Assembly (NCBI GenBank): GCA_009176605.1
Contig: SEYY01000812.1
Span: forward strand, 1 to 64,000
Reading direction: 5' to 3'
DNA from: Armadillidium nasatum
Taxonomy: Eukaryota > Arthropoda > Malacostraca > Isopoda > Armadillidiidae
Length of the DNA stretch: 64,000 bases
A program made the position numbers and the translations under genes. This document shows, one piece after another, positions 52,791 to 64,000 of this stretch. Position 1 is the stretch's first letter; the number at the start of each line of letters is the position of its first letter. The notes under the pieces are model-generated. The model was not told where the DNA came from, searched no databases, and saw only the letters and a program-made list of their open reading frames with translations.

Positions 52791-53989
52791 TTTTTCACTT
52801 TAATTATTCACTAACCACACTCGTCGCTCTTTTATACTAATCATTCTGTCATCCATACATATTTTCATAAGTATCATACTTTTTTCTAGTTTTATATTCT
52901 ATTGGTGTGCTAATCAGGTTTAGAAATTTGGTATCTGGACCTATAGACTAAGAGTAGGGTCAGGGTCGTAATATTTTTATACTTTGGAAAGTAGATACAG
53001 AGAATTCATCCTTATTATTTATTCTTTCATACATAAATTATCTATCCATAATATATTCTCCCTTGATAGAACATTGTAGGGGTAAATCCTCAAGAGAAGG
53101 AATGGAATCTCAATTAAACTGTAATTGTTTAACTGAGATCTTGAAATATTTGGTTTTTCAGTAATCCAGGGAAATCACTGGAATGAGAATTTGATTAGTC
53201 TGTAATTGTGCATGCGAGAATTGCCAGTACTTGTAAGAGAATTTGTTACAGCTTCGGGAATGTTTTCTGTGAGACTACCAACATTAAAGATACATCAGTG
53301 GGAGGATACCATATGATCCCCATGGTTGTATGAAATGTATAAGTTTGGAAGTCATTTGAATAGGTACTATTTGATTGACAGAGATTAAGGAGTTTAAATG
53401 TTTTTCTACTTTAAGCTGATTTTCTTTCACTGAAAAGAGACTTATCCAAAGATCTTAAGTGCATAAATCATAATAATCCAAAACAGCTGAGTGTGTTTGA
53501 GAGGTTAAGTATTAGGATCATTACGTGAATAAGTAACGACTGTTTTCCAAAAAGGTCTATGATTAGGAATGGGGAAGAACTTTCAAAGTAAGGGGAAATT
53601 CTCATAAAAACGGGAAATCTCATGGATTTGAAAGAAATTTAATAAAACTCAGGCTGAGTCAAAAGATTTGGGTCAGTGTGGAAATAATTTTAAACTTCAA
53701 TATTTCTATTAAGTTTACTACTTATAGGAGTACTACTAGCCAGTTAGGAGGTTAGCTGTAAATTTAATGGTTTATAGCAACTATGGCAATTTTAACTGGG
53801 TTTCTTTTTTCTTTTTGTAACTGATTGAAGTTAAGTCCTTCGAAATAATCCTATTAATAAGTCATCTAGTAGATCAATTGCGTTAGTGTACTTATTTCCC
53901 ATATCATCTTGACCCTTATCCTCAGTATCTGTTAACTTATCAGTATAGAGTTATTCATTTTCTGATTCCAATGTTTCAGTGAAAAGTCA
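52791..53989. other. AT-rich stretch, possible LTR or 3' flank of the Ty3 fossil to its right
   Basis: No gene is recognised. It lies beyond the integrase end of the minus-strand fossil at 53990-55060, where its 3' LTR would be expected, but I see no match to any LTR in the window. Confidence 0.4.
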
Positions 53990-55060
53990 TTCTTTTACAT
54001 CTCTGTTCTTTAATAGATAAGAGTGTATGTTGATCCATTTCCATAAGTGAGAGAAGTGAACTTTTTCTTTCTTATTAAATTTGATTATTATATCTGCAAA
54101 ATAAAATAAGTAACTTTGTTGTCATTTACCATTGTGTTAACAAGTGGACCTTCCCATTTGATTTTAAATTTATTACTGGTATTATGGTCTTTGGAGATGA
54201 TCTTAATGACTTTTTGTCTAATTTTTAAGGGTTTGAAAATTATAGTACCCATAACTTAATATTGAGGAAAAGTGTGGCTACATTTTTATATGCGATTTTT
54301 GAAGTAAATGGTTTGAAGGAGATTTAAGTTTCCTTCTGAGTTTTAACTCTGAGCTGTGGATAGTATTATTGTAGATTAATATTGTGGTTGCAATTTCTTC
54401 ATTCCAATCATTGGGTTTTTCTAATTCTAAATGGTAGTAATTGAATTAAACTCCTATTATAATGCTCAGACACCCCATTACTTGCAGGATGCAAGGGGGA
54501 AGTTCTAAGATGTTTTATATTGAATTCAGTTAAAACTCTGAAATTCAGTTCTGTTATCAGTGAGAACTCTTGCATTTACCTTGGGTAGGAATGGTAATAT
54601 TCGATATTTGAATGTATGAACAACTGTGGAGAGTTGTTTATCTTGGATTGAAACTACCAATGCACACTTGCAGAAATAGTCAATTTTAATTATACAATAT
54701 TCTGGAAACAGTAGATCTGTTGCAGTTAAATTAGCAACTATCTTTTATCATCTATGGGTTAATATTGGTGAAGTTTTAAGTTTTTGACTCACTGGTCAGC
54801 ATTCAATAATGTCAGAAATAACCTGGTTGACTTCGAGGGTGCCAAAAGTATATATACACTAAAGCAATTATTTTATTTCTTACAATATGGGGACAGGAAA
54901 AATGTAAATTGATAACAGTGTTAATTAGAAGGTCTAAGGAAGCTATATACAAAATCTTATCAAGTTTATTTCTGTAATACAAAATGTAATTTTGGAAGAA
55001 AAGATTATTCCTATATGGTTTGACCAACTTTATAATCTTCTACAGATGTTGACCTGTTCA
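53990..55060 (-). mobile_element. Old Ty3/gypsy integrase fragment (element 4)
   Basis: On the minus strand it matches the integrase of element 3 from before the zinc-binding segment (HFSCPHIVRNKIIALVYIYF near 54880) to the C-terminal end near 54050. It is more decayed than element 3, with many breaks. It ends at the assembly gap, on whose other side the related element 3 begins. Confidence 0.75.
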
Positions 55061-55160
55061 NNNNNNNNNNNNNNNNNNNNNNNNNNNNNNNNNNNNNNNN
55101 NNNNNNNNNNNNNNNNNNNNNNNNNNNNNNNNNNNNNNNNNNNNNNNNNNNNNNNNNNNN
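55061..55160. other. Assembly gap, 100 N
   Basis: Exactly 100 N separate two related Ty3 sequences of the same orientation. A gap of this round length usually stands for unknown size. Confidence 0.99.
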
Positions 55161-55169
55161 CCATAATCA

Positions 55170-56530
55170 TCTTCGCTAACGACATTTGAAACTTCGTCAG
55201 AAAAGTCAGATTCTTCTAAAATGAGTTGTTGGTCTAATTCCTCTAACATTGTATCATCATCTTCTTCGTCATCTGTTTGGAAAACCCGTTCCCGAAATAG
55301 TGGGTTCCTCTGCAAATACTTTGGAATGTCCACCCATTTACGTAAGTGTGAGTGATGGATCTTTTCTTCCTTAGCACTATTATTACCGACTCTTTTAATT
55401 AGGTAAGTTACTCTATTTTTATTGACTGCAGTGACGATGAATGGTCCTTCCCAATTATTTTTAAATTTATTAGTTACATGATGACCTTTACTTATAACCT
55501 TTTTGGCTACCCACTGGCCTTTTTTATATGGTTGAAAATTCGGGGTACCCTCATTCCAATATTGAGGGAAAGCATGTTTAATTTCAGTATGAGCGTTTCT
55601 CAATAAGAAATCTGATGGAGATGCCTGTAAAGTACTATGTCTGGTATGATTATAGATGATTACAGAGGAAGGTAGCTCCTCATCCCAATCTGTAGCATGT
55701 TCTAATACTAAGCACTTGAGTGACTGAATTAAACTGCGGTTAAACCTTTCACACATCCCATTACTAGCAGGATGTAAAGGTGAGGTCCTTATATGTTTGA
55801 TGTTAAATTCAGCTAAAACATTTTGAAATGGGTCAGCCACAAATTCCATTCCGTTATCTGTTAACATTCTGGTGGGAATTTTTGGCAAGAAAGGCAAGAT
55901 TTTATTGCGTAGTACGTTTGCTATAGTGATACTTTGCTTATCTGGGACGGCTACTACGTTAGCCCATTTAGAAAAATGGTCAATCAGTACAACAGCATAT
56001 TTATTTCCAGCCATGGTTGTTGGAAATTGTAGTAGGTCCATTGCTACTAAGTCAAATGGACTACTAGCTGTGATTTTTAAAGTTGGTACCATTACATTAC
56101 TGGAATGTGTTTTAAGTTGTTGACAGGTAGGACAGCATCTAACAATGTCGGACACAACCTGATTTACTCGTGGGTGCCATAAATATTTATAGACGAGTTC
56201 TAACAATTTGTTCCTGCCTATATGAGCACAATTCCAATGTAATCTAATAACTACGGACAGTAATAGATTAAAAGAGATTACAAACTGTGTTTTACCATTT
56301 GGGTGTACATAATATAAGATATCATTGTCTAAGTTCAGTCCATTAATATGGGGTTTAAAAATTTTCAAATTCTTAGGCCACCGATTGGCTTGAATTTTCA
56401 AAGAGACATGTCTTATCAATGATTTAATGATGGGATCATCATTTTGATCTCTCATAATGTCAAGTTCATTGATATTATTATGAGATAGATCAACATTATC
56501 ATATAATGCAGAAATCTGATAAATATTGAT
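55170..56530 (-). mobile_element. Integrase and acidic tail region of element 3
   Basis: The zinc-binding segment (HWNCAHIGRNKL, CCPTCQQL) lies near 56240-56120. The catalytic core has VAMDLLQFPTT near 56050, MLTDNGMEFVAD near 55865 and HPASNGMCERFNRSL near 55775. A GPF block (NNWEGPFIVTAV) lies near 55460, then an acidic tail with DDEEDDDTMLEEL near 55270. Confidence 0.9.
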
Positions 56531-56569
56531 AATTACCTCATTCATTGCGGTTTTAATCACTGGATATGG

Positions 56570-56972
56570 TTTCAGATAATTATAGTGGATCCCTCCAAGA
56601 CATTTCAATACACAAACTTGGTCCGTGTATTGGTGTCCATAAATTATAGGCCTTTCATAGTTGTAATATACTTTGACAGTGGTCTGAAACATATTACAGA
56701 AAGCCTCTATAACCTCTGGAATCGGGATTTGTCCACTATTTCGCATGGATCGGATTTTTTTTCCGGATATTTTTTTCTTTTAGGTTATAACGGTCTAATT
56801 TCTTCAAAAGTTCATCCACCACCATCTCTCTGAGGTCCATGTGATTGTCCAAATTCCCAAAAAGAAATAAGGAAAAACACATGAATAGAGCATTTCCCCC
56901 TCCTGGTACCTCTACTAGTTCAAACCCTGGAGGTATGAATTCTGCGGATTTCGGAATTTTCGGATAATTCAA
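56570..56972 (-). mobile_element. OTU-like domain of element 3, between RNase H and integrase
   Basis: The first block has VEVPGGGNALFMCFSLFLFG and HMDLREMVVDELL near 56920-56810. The second has IEAFCNMFQTTVKVYYNYER then PIIYGHQY and VLKCLGGIHYNYL near 56710-56570. The last block is a close match to the OTU segment GG-x-HYN. It occupies the same place as in element 2 although the two elements are well diverged, so the domain was present in their common ancestor. Biochemical role unknown. Confidence 0.75.
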
Positions 56973-56974
56973 CC

Positions 56975-57520
56975 TTTTTCTAGGTTAGGTATAGGAGATC
57001 TAGACAAGGCATCAGCGACAAGATTTTTCTTACCCTCTATGTGTCTAAGATCAAAATCGAATTCGTTTAGTTCTTCCCAAGTACGGGCCAATCTTCCATC
57101 AACCATGCTCATGTTTTGTAGATATATAAGAGGTAAATGGTCAGTATATAGTACAAATCTAATTCCCCTAAGGAATGGTTTTAATGACTTACACGCCCAC
57201 CGTAAAGCGGTAAGCTCCTTGTCTATAGTACTATAATTCTGCTTGAGCTTTAGTGAATGTTGTAGATATGAATGCTATAGGACGATACAAGCCATCTTGT
57301 TTTTGAGATAGGCAGGCTCCAGCACCTATAAGTGATGCATCGACATTCAATTCCAATGGAGAAGCGTTGGGGTTATAATCAGGAAAACCCAACAGTGTGG
57401 GACTTACCAAGGCATTTTTTAATTCTTCAAATGCACTTTGACATTCTGGTGTCCACATTACTGTTTTACCTCCCGTTTGTGAGGATAACGGTTTCGAAAT
57501 TTGAGAACAATTCCTGATAT
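56975..57520 (-). mobile_element. RNase H region of element 3
   Basis: Visible blocks include LELNVDASLIGAGACLSQKQ near 57345 and FISTTFTKAQAEL near 57270. A VADALSRSPIP-like end lies near 57010. Order is as in element 2. Confidence 0.85.
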
Positions 57521-58180
57521 GTCCGTCTGTAAAAATTCACCATACCCAAGAATTGTCTTAATTGTTTTATTGTAGCTGGTATGGGAAACTCTAGTATTCC
57601 TTTAAGATTTTTGTCCAATGGTAAGATTCCCTTTTTGGAAATTTTATGACCTAGGAATTCAACTTCTTTTTTGCAGAGCGTTGTCTTCTTTGGACGCAGT
57701 TTATACCCATTTGTTTCTAGTGCCGTCAAGACCTGATCAAGTGTTTGTAGATGTTCTTCAAATGTCTTTCCCAGGATAATGATATCATCTAGGTAGACCA
57801 TCACTTTTTCCCACGGTATTCCAGCAAGAGCAATCATCATGCCCCGCTGGAATGTAGCAGGTCCATTCTTGACTCCGAAAGGCATTTTAAGGTATTCATA
57901 CTGCCCAAATGGTGTAGAAAATGCAGTTTTTTCAACGCTATCAGGGTCCATAGCAATCTGATAATACCCTTTGATAAGATCTATAGTAGAGAAATAGGTA
58001 TTCCCGTACATATTATAGATCATATCGATTAAATTGGGTAGTGGAAAGGAATCACCCTTGGTTACACCATTCAACTTACGATAATCTATACACAGTCGTA
58101 AAGAACCATCAGGTTTTCTTACCGGTACGACTGGAGCTGAATAAGGTGATTTGCTAGGTCTGATGATGTTTTCGCGCAAT
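57520..58180 (-). mobile_element. Reverse transcriptase region of element 3
   Basis: It runs from SPYSAPVVPVRKPDGSLRLC near 58150 through DYRKLNGVTKGDSFPLPN, STIDLIKGYYQIAMD near 57990 and FGVKNGPATFQRGM near 57865 to the catalytic YLDD near 57795. It ends with FLGMVNFYRRTY near 57530. Typical Ty3/gypsy. Confidence 0.92.
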
Positions 58181-58673
58181 AAGTTGTCACATTCCCTCTC
58201 GATTTCCTGAGCTAGAGGCTCCTTGGAATCGTCTAACGGGTACTTCTAATTGGTTTGTCCGTTTTTAATTCAATAAAATGAGTTACGTTTTTAGCTAATC
58301 CTACATCGTCATCCCCAGTACTAAGAACTTGTGGATGTTTTAATAAAACATTAATCAGTTCATCCTCTTGTTCGACGGATAATGACATTACCTCGAATTC
58401 AAACGCCGTACGAATTCTTTCGACAGTCCAGTATTCTACTGAGGTCGACTGTATTTAACTGTGCTGACCCACAGTTTACGGAAATTATATTACTTTCATC
58501 TGCTGAATTTAATTTCCCAATTACAGTGTCTTTTCGAAAATATTGTTCTTTATCAGAAGTATTTAGAACTGCTATTTCAAAATTTCCCTAACCTAAGATC
58601 TAAAATCCCTGACAATATAGTTACCTGAGGATGTTCTACCCCTTGGAATTCTACAATTGGGTTACCATAAATG

Positions 58674-59321
58674 TTAGGTACATTTAGGAACTTCAATAGG
58701 GACCATTTTGCATTGGTAAGCTGGGAGTACCGTAAAGTCCGGAACAATGCAATTATAAAATGGTATCTTGAAGCTTATGTCTTTAGCTATTGTCTGTAAT
58801 TTATTTTTACGCCTATGAATTAACTCTCGTCGAGTTAAATCAGGTAATAAATTATTTTCCTTCAGGGCAACAGCTCCCAGGATTACATTATGATTCATGT
58901 ATTCTACAGGAACAATGAATAACTGAATTGCTTTAGTGGTAAAACCACTATCGAATCTTAAGGGTAGTTCCAAAAAAGATGTGATCATAATTTTCTTTTG
59001 ATTACCAAACCCCCTAATGGCTTTTACCTCTGTGGAGGGTCTTAGCTTTACATTTTTCAATTGGGACAATACTCCTTCGTTCAGTAAACTCACACCTGCA
59101 CCTGTATCTATCATACAATCAAAAAAACAAGTCTGATCAGTGTCAAAAGAGATATTGACTATAAGAGGATCTATATCTGCTTGACATAAATTTACATTCG
59201 GATCTAGATATGAAGGATCCAAAGTCTCCTTTGGTAAGCTTTCAATATAAGTATTAAGTTTTTTATTTACCTGAGCCAAGGAATTATCCCTATCATTTGA
59301 ATCTTCCACAGCCTGGCTCAT
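58674..59321 (-). mobile_element. Aspartic protease region of element 3
   Basis: It carries the retropepsin active-site block MIDTGAGVSLLNEG near 59105 and a second block NHVILGAVALKENNLLPD (read as MNHNVILGAVAL) near 58890. Confidence 0.8.
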
Positions 59322-61373
59322 TGCTGTGGAGCAGAGTAGTTTCCCGAATTATCCGTGCAATCCCCTTCGTAATGTGAGTATCCGCACATACGACACTGTT
59401 CTATATAATTAGTTTTAGGTTTCGCTCCCTGATTATTCCAAGTCGCTTGACCATTTTGGGACGAATTTTCAAAAGTTCTGGTTCTATTGGTTCTATTTTC
59501 TGGATTTCGTTGAGACAAAGGGCTTGGTTCTAAAGATTGATTAGTATCAGATCTATTAGGATTCTGACTAGTACTAGTATTCCCACTATCTTGCCCACTA
59601 TTTTGATAAGGAACCCTCCTATTATACTTATTCCCCTTAGAAGTACAGTTAATCCCAAGATGGGAACCTTCACAAAAGGGACACTCAGGAATAAACTTTC
59701 TAGGCCTTAAGGAATTGTTATTTTTAATGTAAAAACATTCATTACGAATGTGCCCTTTTAATTTTGCAATAACTGCAAATACCCAAATTCTTATAACACT
59801 CATCAACAATGTGACCCCTTTTCCCACAATATGTGCAATAAAGGTCATTATTTATCTCTTGACTTCTTAGGAGAAGTCATTCTTGGTGGTTGGTTAGATT
59901 TCCGAAGTGACTGCTGTCTGTTCTTAGATTTTTCCCGTTGAGGACTATCTTCTCGTCTTGTGTTTTGGGGAGCTCTTTTCAACATTTCACTCCAGGTAAC
60001 TTGTGGGGTGCTGTTGTCAATTTGTATAACTTCGATATCTTTCTGTTTTGGTGGTAATTCTCTCTCATTCTCATAATTCGGTTCTGAGTACGAATATATA
60101 TCTGGAGTTTGTGATCCATATTGGCTCCTTTCTCTTTCATAAGAATCTGCTAAGAGAACCAGTTTTTCCCAAGGAACCTTTTTCTGTATCCCCATCTCAT
60201 TTTGAATGATAAATTCTCTGAGTTTACTTTGCACAGCCACTGGTAAACTGAGGATGAAAGCGGTTCGTAAAGACTCGTGTTCTCGCATGTTAACGCCGGG
60301 GAATGCTAAACAAGCTAGCTGCTCCAGTCTTAGTGCAAACATATTGATGTCCTCCCCCTTGTTTCGTCGAGCTGAATGGTAGGCACGAAGTCGATTTTCG
60401 TTCTTCCTCTTCTCCTCATGATTGTACCATTTTATGAGTTGTTCCTTTGACGAAGAGAATATTGAGTAGTCCGTCTTTAGTGATGACATTATAAAGGCGC
60501 TGAAAATTTACCAGATAAATATTTTTCTAATAATCGAATCCATTGATCGGGACGATTCTGGTATTTACTTGAACAATATTCCTTCAAAATAGGTAAAGAA
60601 TTTGTTTAAATCTTGTTCAACTTTCATAACTATATGGTTTTGGTTCCACAATTCTGGGTTTGTGCGACCGATCAATGAGAATAGTTAACAACGAAACGGT
60701 CTGTGTCAACACGGACATTTGTTGTTGTAAGATATCAAATTGACTTTGCGTCAAAGGGGTTGTATTCTGTTGAGTCGGTAAGGGAGGAAAATTTATAGTC
60801 GGAGGTGGAGTTATTGTAAATTGACTTTGCGTCAAAGGGTTTATAGTCTGTTGAGTCGGTAAGGGAAGCAAATTAATAGTCGGAGGAGGAGTTGTTGTAA
60901 ACACAGTTGTTGTGGTGGGTGTCTGTGTATACATAAGGCCGACATGTAGGAGTAGTTACAGATGCATGCGTAAACCTAGAAGTATCTCGAATGTCAAGTA
61001 ATTCATCCTCCTGACCATTGCCAATTTCGAAGGGCAAGGTAAAAGAAGGTTGTTCAAGAGTGGTTTTGATTTCCCGTTCACCGTTGTTCGCAGTGGTTGT
61101 TGCTTCATCATCCCTCTTGACCTCTGTTCTAAGATTTACATTTCTTGCTGAACTCTCTTCAGCTATCTGACGGGCTTCTTCCAACTGTTGTTGTAATGTA
61201 CTCATTTGTGCGTTCAAGTTTCCCACGATGCTGCGCACACTATCTGCAGGAATCATATTTTCACCAACATCTGTGATAGGAATGTTTAACTCCAATAAAT
61301 TAGCAGGCTCTTGCTGTTTTTCAGCATTATCCAAGAAAGTATCTAAATCCATGCTGAGTCGAGGTTCAGACAT
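59318..61373 (-). mobile_element. gag region of element 3
   Basis: The N-terminal part starts MSEPRLSMDLDTFL near 61373, with a coiled-coil-like stretch (LNAQMSTLQQQLEEARQ). A Thr/Pro-rich section follows with an 81-base duplication, then a capsid-like section with LIKWYNHEEKRKNENR and MFALRLEQLACLAFPGVN. The end is Cys-rich and zinc-knuckle-like (CPFCEGSHLGINC, CRMCGYSHYEGDC). The capsid blocks match those of element 2 and of the fossil at 1711. Confidence 0.82.
60737..60898. repeat. 81-base tandem duplication within element-3 gag
   Basis: AAATTGACTTTGCGTCAAAG recurs at 60737 and 60818. The repeat encodes a 27-residue Thr/Pro-rich unit (TPPPTIN, LPTQQ, PLTQSQF) present twice. The unit length is a multiple of three. 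Confidence 0.9.
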
Positions 61374-61885
61374 ATTCTTATACGCTTATTGCTTTTACTA
61401 TAATTCTTGCAAGATAACTAATTCTATATATTTTTGGTTTTTAATAACTTAAAAGGAATAATTATATTGTAATAAGGAGATATTGAATAAGTATAAATAC
61501 AGATTCAATCTCATGAAAAGTTACAATGAAAGATAATCAATCGTATAAATATCGATTCATTATCTATACCTGGGTGTATATAGCTCTGTCTTGCTCACGA
61601 TCTGAAAAAGAATGGTTATATGTAATCACTATACCCTTACTCAGATAATGTGACCACACACACCAACGTCTTCGGAGAGCTATACTTCAGTATTTACCCA
61701 CTGTAAGAAAATGGGATTATACAAGTTTGATTGATATATTGTATCAAAATGGTTAATAAACCAAACTACTTATCTAAGAGAAGCTACAGAAAGTATTTCT
61801 AAATACTTTTGTCACAGTAAGTTGTCTTGTTTTTGAGTCTTATTTGGTCTCCCAATCTATGATACCCACAACGATCCAAAAGAGG
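61374..61885 (-). other. 5' leader of element 3
   Basis: Non-coding sequence between the primer-binding site and the gag start, AT-rich, without recognisable motifs. Confidence 0.6.
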
Positions 61886-61903
61886 GTCCCTGTTCGGGCG
61901 CCA
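61886..61903 (-). promoter_or_regulatory. Primer-binding site (tRNA-Lys type), element 3
   Basis: On the minus strand TGGCGCCCGAACAGGGAC is the classic 18-base complement of the 3' end of tRNA-Lys (UUU), as used by lentiviruses and several insect elements. It lies nine bases after the LTR end. Elements 1 and 2 instead have an initiator tRNA-Met site. Confidence 0.9.
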
Positions 61904-61912
61904 ATTTTTCTT

Positions 61913-63466
61913 TGTTTATTCTATGTAAGGGGGAGCAAAAGGCTTCCAACCCAACTTTCTGAAGTGTATTATGTTGTGTTGTCGGCAGCCCAACAGGTAT
62001 CACAATTTTTAAGGCCCTTATTCCCTCACATAAAACAAAAGATAATATACATCTAACTCACCGTGTATTTTGAGGTTTTTAAACTCTAACCGTGGCCAGA
62101 CGTTTCTTAATCATCAGGTGTTCGGTCACTGGACCCTCCCTTGGAACACGTAGATAGTAATGTTTGAGAAATGTTATGTCTTCCAAGTAACTAAATTTTT
62201 CGTCACTCGGTCGGTTCGTCAGTAACTAGTAAGTGGTCTATTTCCTAAAGTCTCAAAGTCAATCAATAAGGGCTTCAGACACAGGGAAAAGAAGCTTCTC
62301 AACTTAAACTAACCTTTATTTGTAAGTAACTGTGACAACTGTTTTAGATCTCCAAATGAGCAATTCAAATTCAAAAATAAATAACTTTTACAAAGACAAT
62401 TTTCAATTTCAAATTATATATATATATGTATATATAACCAATTAAGTTCTGATTATTACTTTGTGATTTTACCGGTCCCAGGGCGATCGAGTCGATGTTA
62501 GAGAAGAGCGGCGGAAATTATTAATTGTTAGTAATAGGAAAGATCAAGAAAGGAATTACGATAGGAAATAAGAACGTACGAGATGTAAGTAAAATTTGTG
62601 AAAACTTATCTAAGTATCTCAAGATTTATCTTGAGAAAGAGATCGATTGAGATCTTATTTATTTATTGAAATTTCGCTCTTGTGACAACCAGGATCAAAC
62701 ACCCGACACCATCAGAGATCAATTCCAACAATAGAAGTCCGGTTTAATTCCAAGGTTAAAATCAAATCCGAGAATAGAAGTCCTAGTAAAATATAAACTA
62801 TATACCCACCCACATATATATATGTGTATACATATATATGTGAGTACGTATTTACAAAATTTAATTAAACATTTTTATTATTTATATGATTCGCAATTTT
62901 TAACAAACCTGTTGTATATAGGACTTGTTATCTCTTTTTCAATCAAAATTGCCTTCCTTTATGCAATCCTTCAAACTAAAACCTAATAAAATTACAAACA
63001 ATGAGTATACTCATGTATATGTGTATACACATATACATGTGTGCATCATATATCAATTTAATTTTCATTATTATTATATTTTATTTTCCAAACGTTTAAC
63101 ATAGGACAAATTAACGGCCCGGTTACCTGTATGGGTTCAAGGATTTAATTTGAGATTGAGATCAAAAATAATTAGCTCGAATTTGGATTTCCCAAATCAC
63201 AGCTGCACTTAAAGAATCTTGTTTAACAAAAATCTATACTCTCTATATATTATTCAAATTTTTATATTTAAGTCGAAAATAAGAATTGAATAACTCTCAA
63301 AAAAATGTAAGAACTATCTCTTAAACTGCAAAAGAAAAAGTATTTTAATAAAAAATGTTTACAAAATTATAAAATTCTTTAGAAATAATAAAAAAAATAA
63401 TACTCTGAGTAGAAGTTGAAATTTATATAAATATAAATTTAATTCTTAATTACACTCTCCCTTTCA
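61913..63466 (-). repeat. 5' LTR of element 3
   Basis: About 1554 bases, beginning TGAAAGGGAGAG and ending AATAAACA on the minus strand. The outer boundary is set exactly by the point where identity to 46237 begins. No similarity to the element-2 LTR is seen by eye, though the length is nearly the same. Confidence 0.8.
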
Positions 63467-64000
63467 GCGGCAGTGGTCTGGAACCATACCCACCGTATTA
63501 CCGAGGTATACCTGTAATAAAAAATCTAACCCAAATTTTCATTCTTCTGGTGATGTGATCTGGGCAATCTTCTGGTGGTAAACCTGATTGGGAGTGGGTG
63601 ATTATGTTTAATTCATATAATTCTCTAATATGCTGTCTTCTTTCAAAAGTTCCAATTTCTGAAGAAACCCACAACCGTCAACACATCCATCCTGAAAAAT
63701 ATATTCTTATAGATAATGTATGGAATAGGAATATTAATTTAGTTATTTCTAACTCTGAAGGTTCTACTGAACTAAATCACAGACAATACTTAATACGAGT
63801 AAACTTTAAAAATTATAGCTCTTACATGACCTTAATTTTTACTTTGTTTTTACTTTAAACTGAAATCCTTTAACTAATATACAAGATTGGGCTGAAAAGT
63901 AACACCTGTTCTACCATAAAATTTCATGCACTGCAGATAAGGTAATGAAACAAAGACTGAAAGAAGGTCAAAGGTTTATTCAATGATCATGTATTATTAT
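63467..64000 (+). repeat. Segment repeated from 46237-46770 (copy 2, filled site)
   Basis: It starts GCGGCAGTGG directly after the LTR of element 3 and continues as the Tigger right end, the spacer and the start of the mariner, identical by eye to 46237-46770 up to the window end. Confidence 0.9.

Larger units (their letters stand above)
55161..63466 (-). mobile_element. Ty3/gypsy LTR retroelement (element 3), 3' end lost in gap
   Basis: Reading from 63466 downward: 5' LTR (63466-61913), tRNA-Lys-type primer site, leader, gag with zinc knuckles, protease, RT, RNase H, an OTU-like domain, integrase and an acidic tail that runs into the gap. The 3' LTR is not in the window. Large stretches stay open, so it is fairly young, though broken in roughly eight places, a few of which could be natural frame boundaries. 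It lies in the right end of a Tigger-like element. Gene order is the same as in element 2, but sequence is well diverged. Confidence 0.88.

Noticed and set aside
61886-61903. A tRNA-Lys gene remnant
   Set aside because: Only the 18 bases complementary to the tRNA 3' end are present, next to an LTR; it is a primer-binding site.

Overview
This window looks like a repeat-rich intergenic stretch of an animal genome, most likely an arthropod and possibly a crustacean. It is AT-rich, it holds many long (TA)n arrays, and almost all the coding sequence I can recognise comes from transposable elements: Ty3/gypsy and BEL/Pao LTR elements, LINEs, two Tigger/pogo-like elements, a mariner, hAT-like MITEs and long-TIR DNA elements. 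The crustacean guess rests only on the repeat mix and on a SINE-like sequence at 17291, so it is weak. I see no intact host gene. One possible pair of short terminal exons (16286-16701) and one three-exon pseudogene of a multi-copy family (28263-26040, minus) are the closest to host-type genes.

Layout. 1-960 is one copy of a dispersed repeat that returns at 28290-29090 and 30875-30910. 1560-3480 is a chimeric LTR fossil, with a Ty3-like gag followed by a BEL/Pao integrase tail. 4375-14439 is a fairly young Ty3/gypsy element (element 2) with both LTRs, lodged in a (TA)n array. 14440-20860 holds MITEs, LINE tails, a SINE-like piece and two blocks of diverged tandem repeats. 20860-22400 is an old Ty3 fragment and 22985-25450 a broken LINE. 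26040-28263 is the spliced pseudogene. 29091-30870 is a solo LTR related to element 2. 31555-33621 is a Tigger-like transposon. 34266-36546 is a foldback element. 36852-39463 and 40283-44551 hold two copies of an unnamed transposase-like family, the second lying between long terminal inverted repeats. 45472-46284 is a deleted Tigger, 46652-47410 a truncated mariner, and 47735-52790 two LINE copies, one of them split by an LTR-like insertion. 53990-55060 is an old Ty3 integrase fragment running into a 100-base assembly gap. 55161-63466 is a second large Ty3/gypsy element (element 3, minus) with a tRNA-Lys-type primer site.

Three points stand out. First, elements 2 and 3 both carry an OTU-like domain between RNase H and integrase. 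Second, the family with the motif GDFSENY lies inside long terminal inverted repeats, which points to an unnamed DNA transposon group. Third, 63467-64000 repeats 46237-46770, and it begins exactly at the LTR end of element 3. The window therefore seems to hold both the empty and the filled version of one insertion site, which suggests a haplotype duplication in the assembly across the gap.

All reading was done by eye. Family names rest on motif recognition, and boundaries given as approximate are only that.
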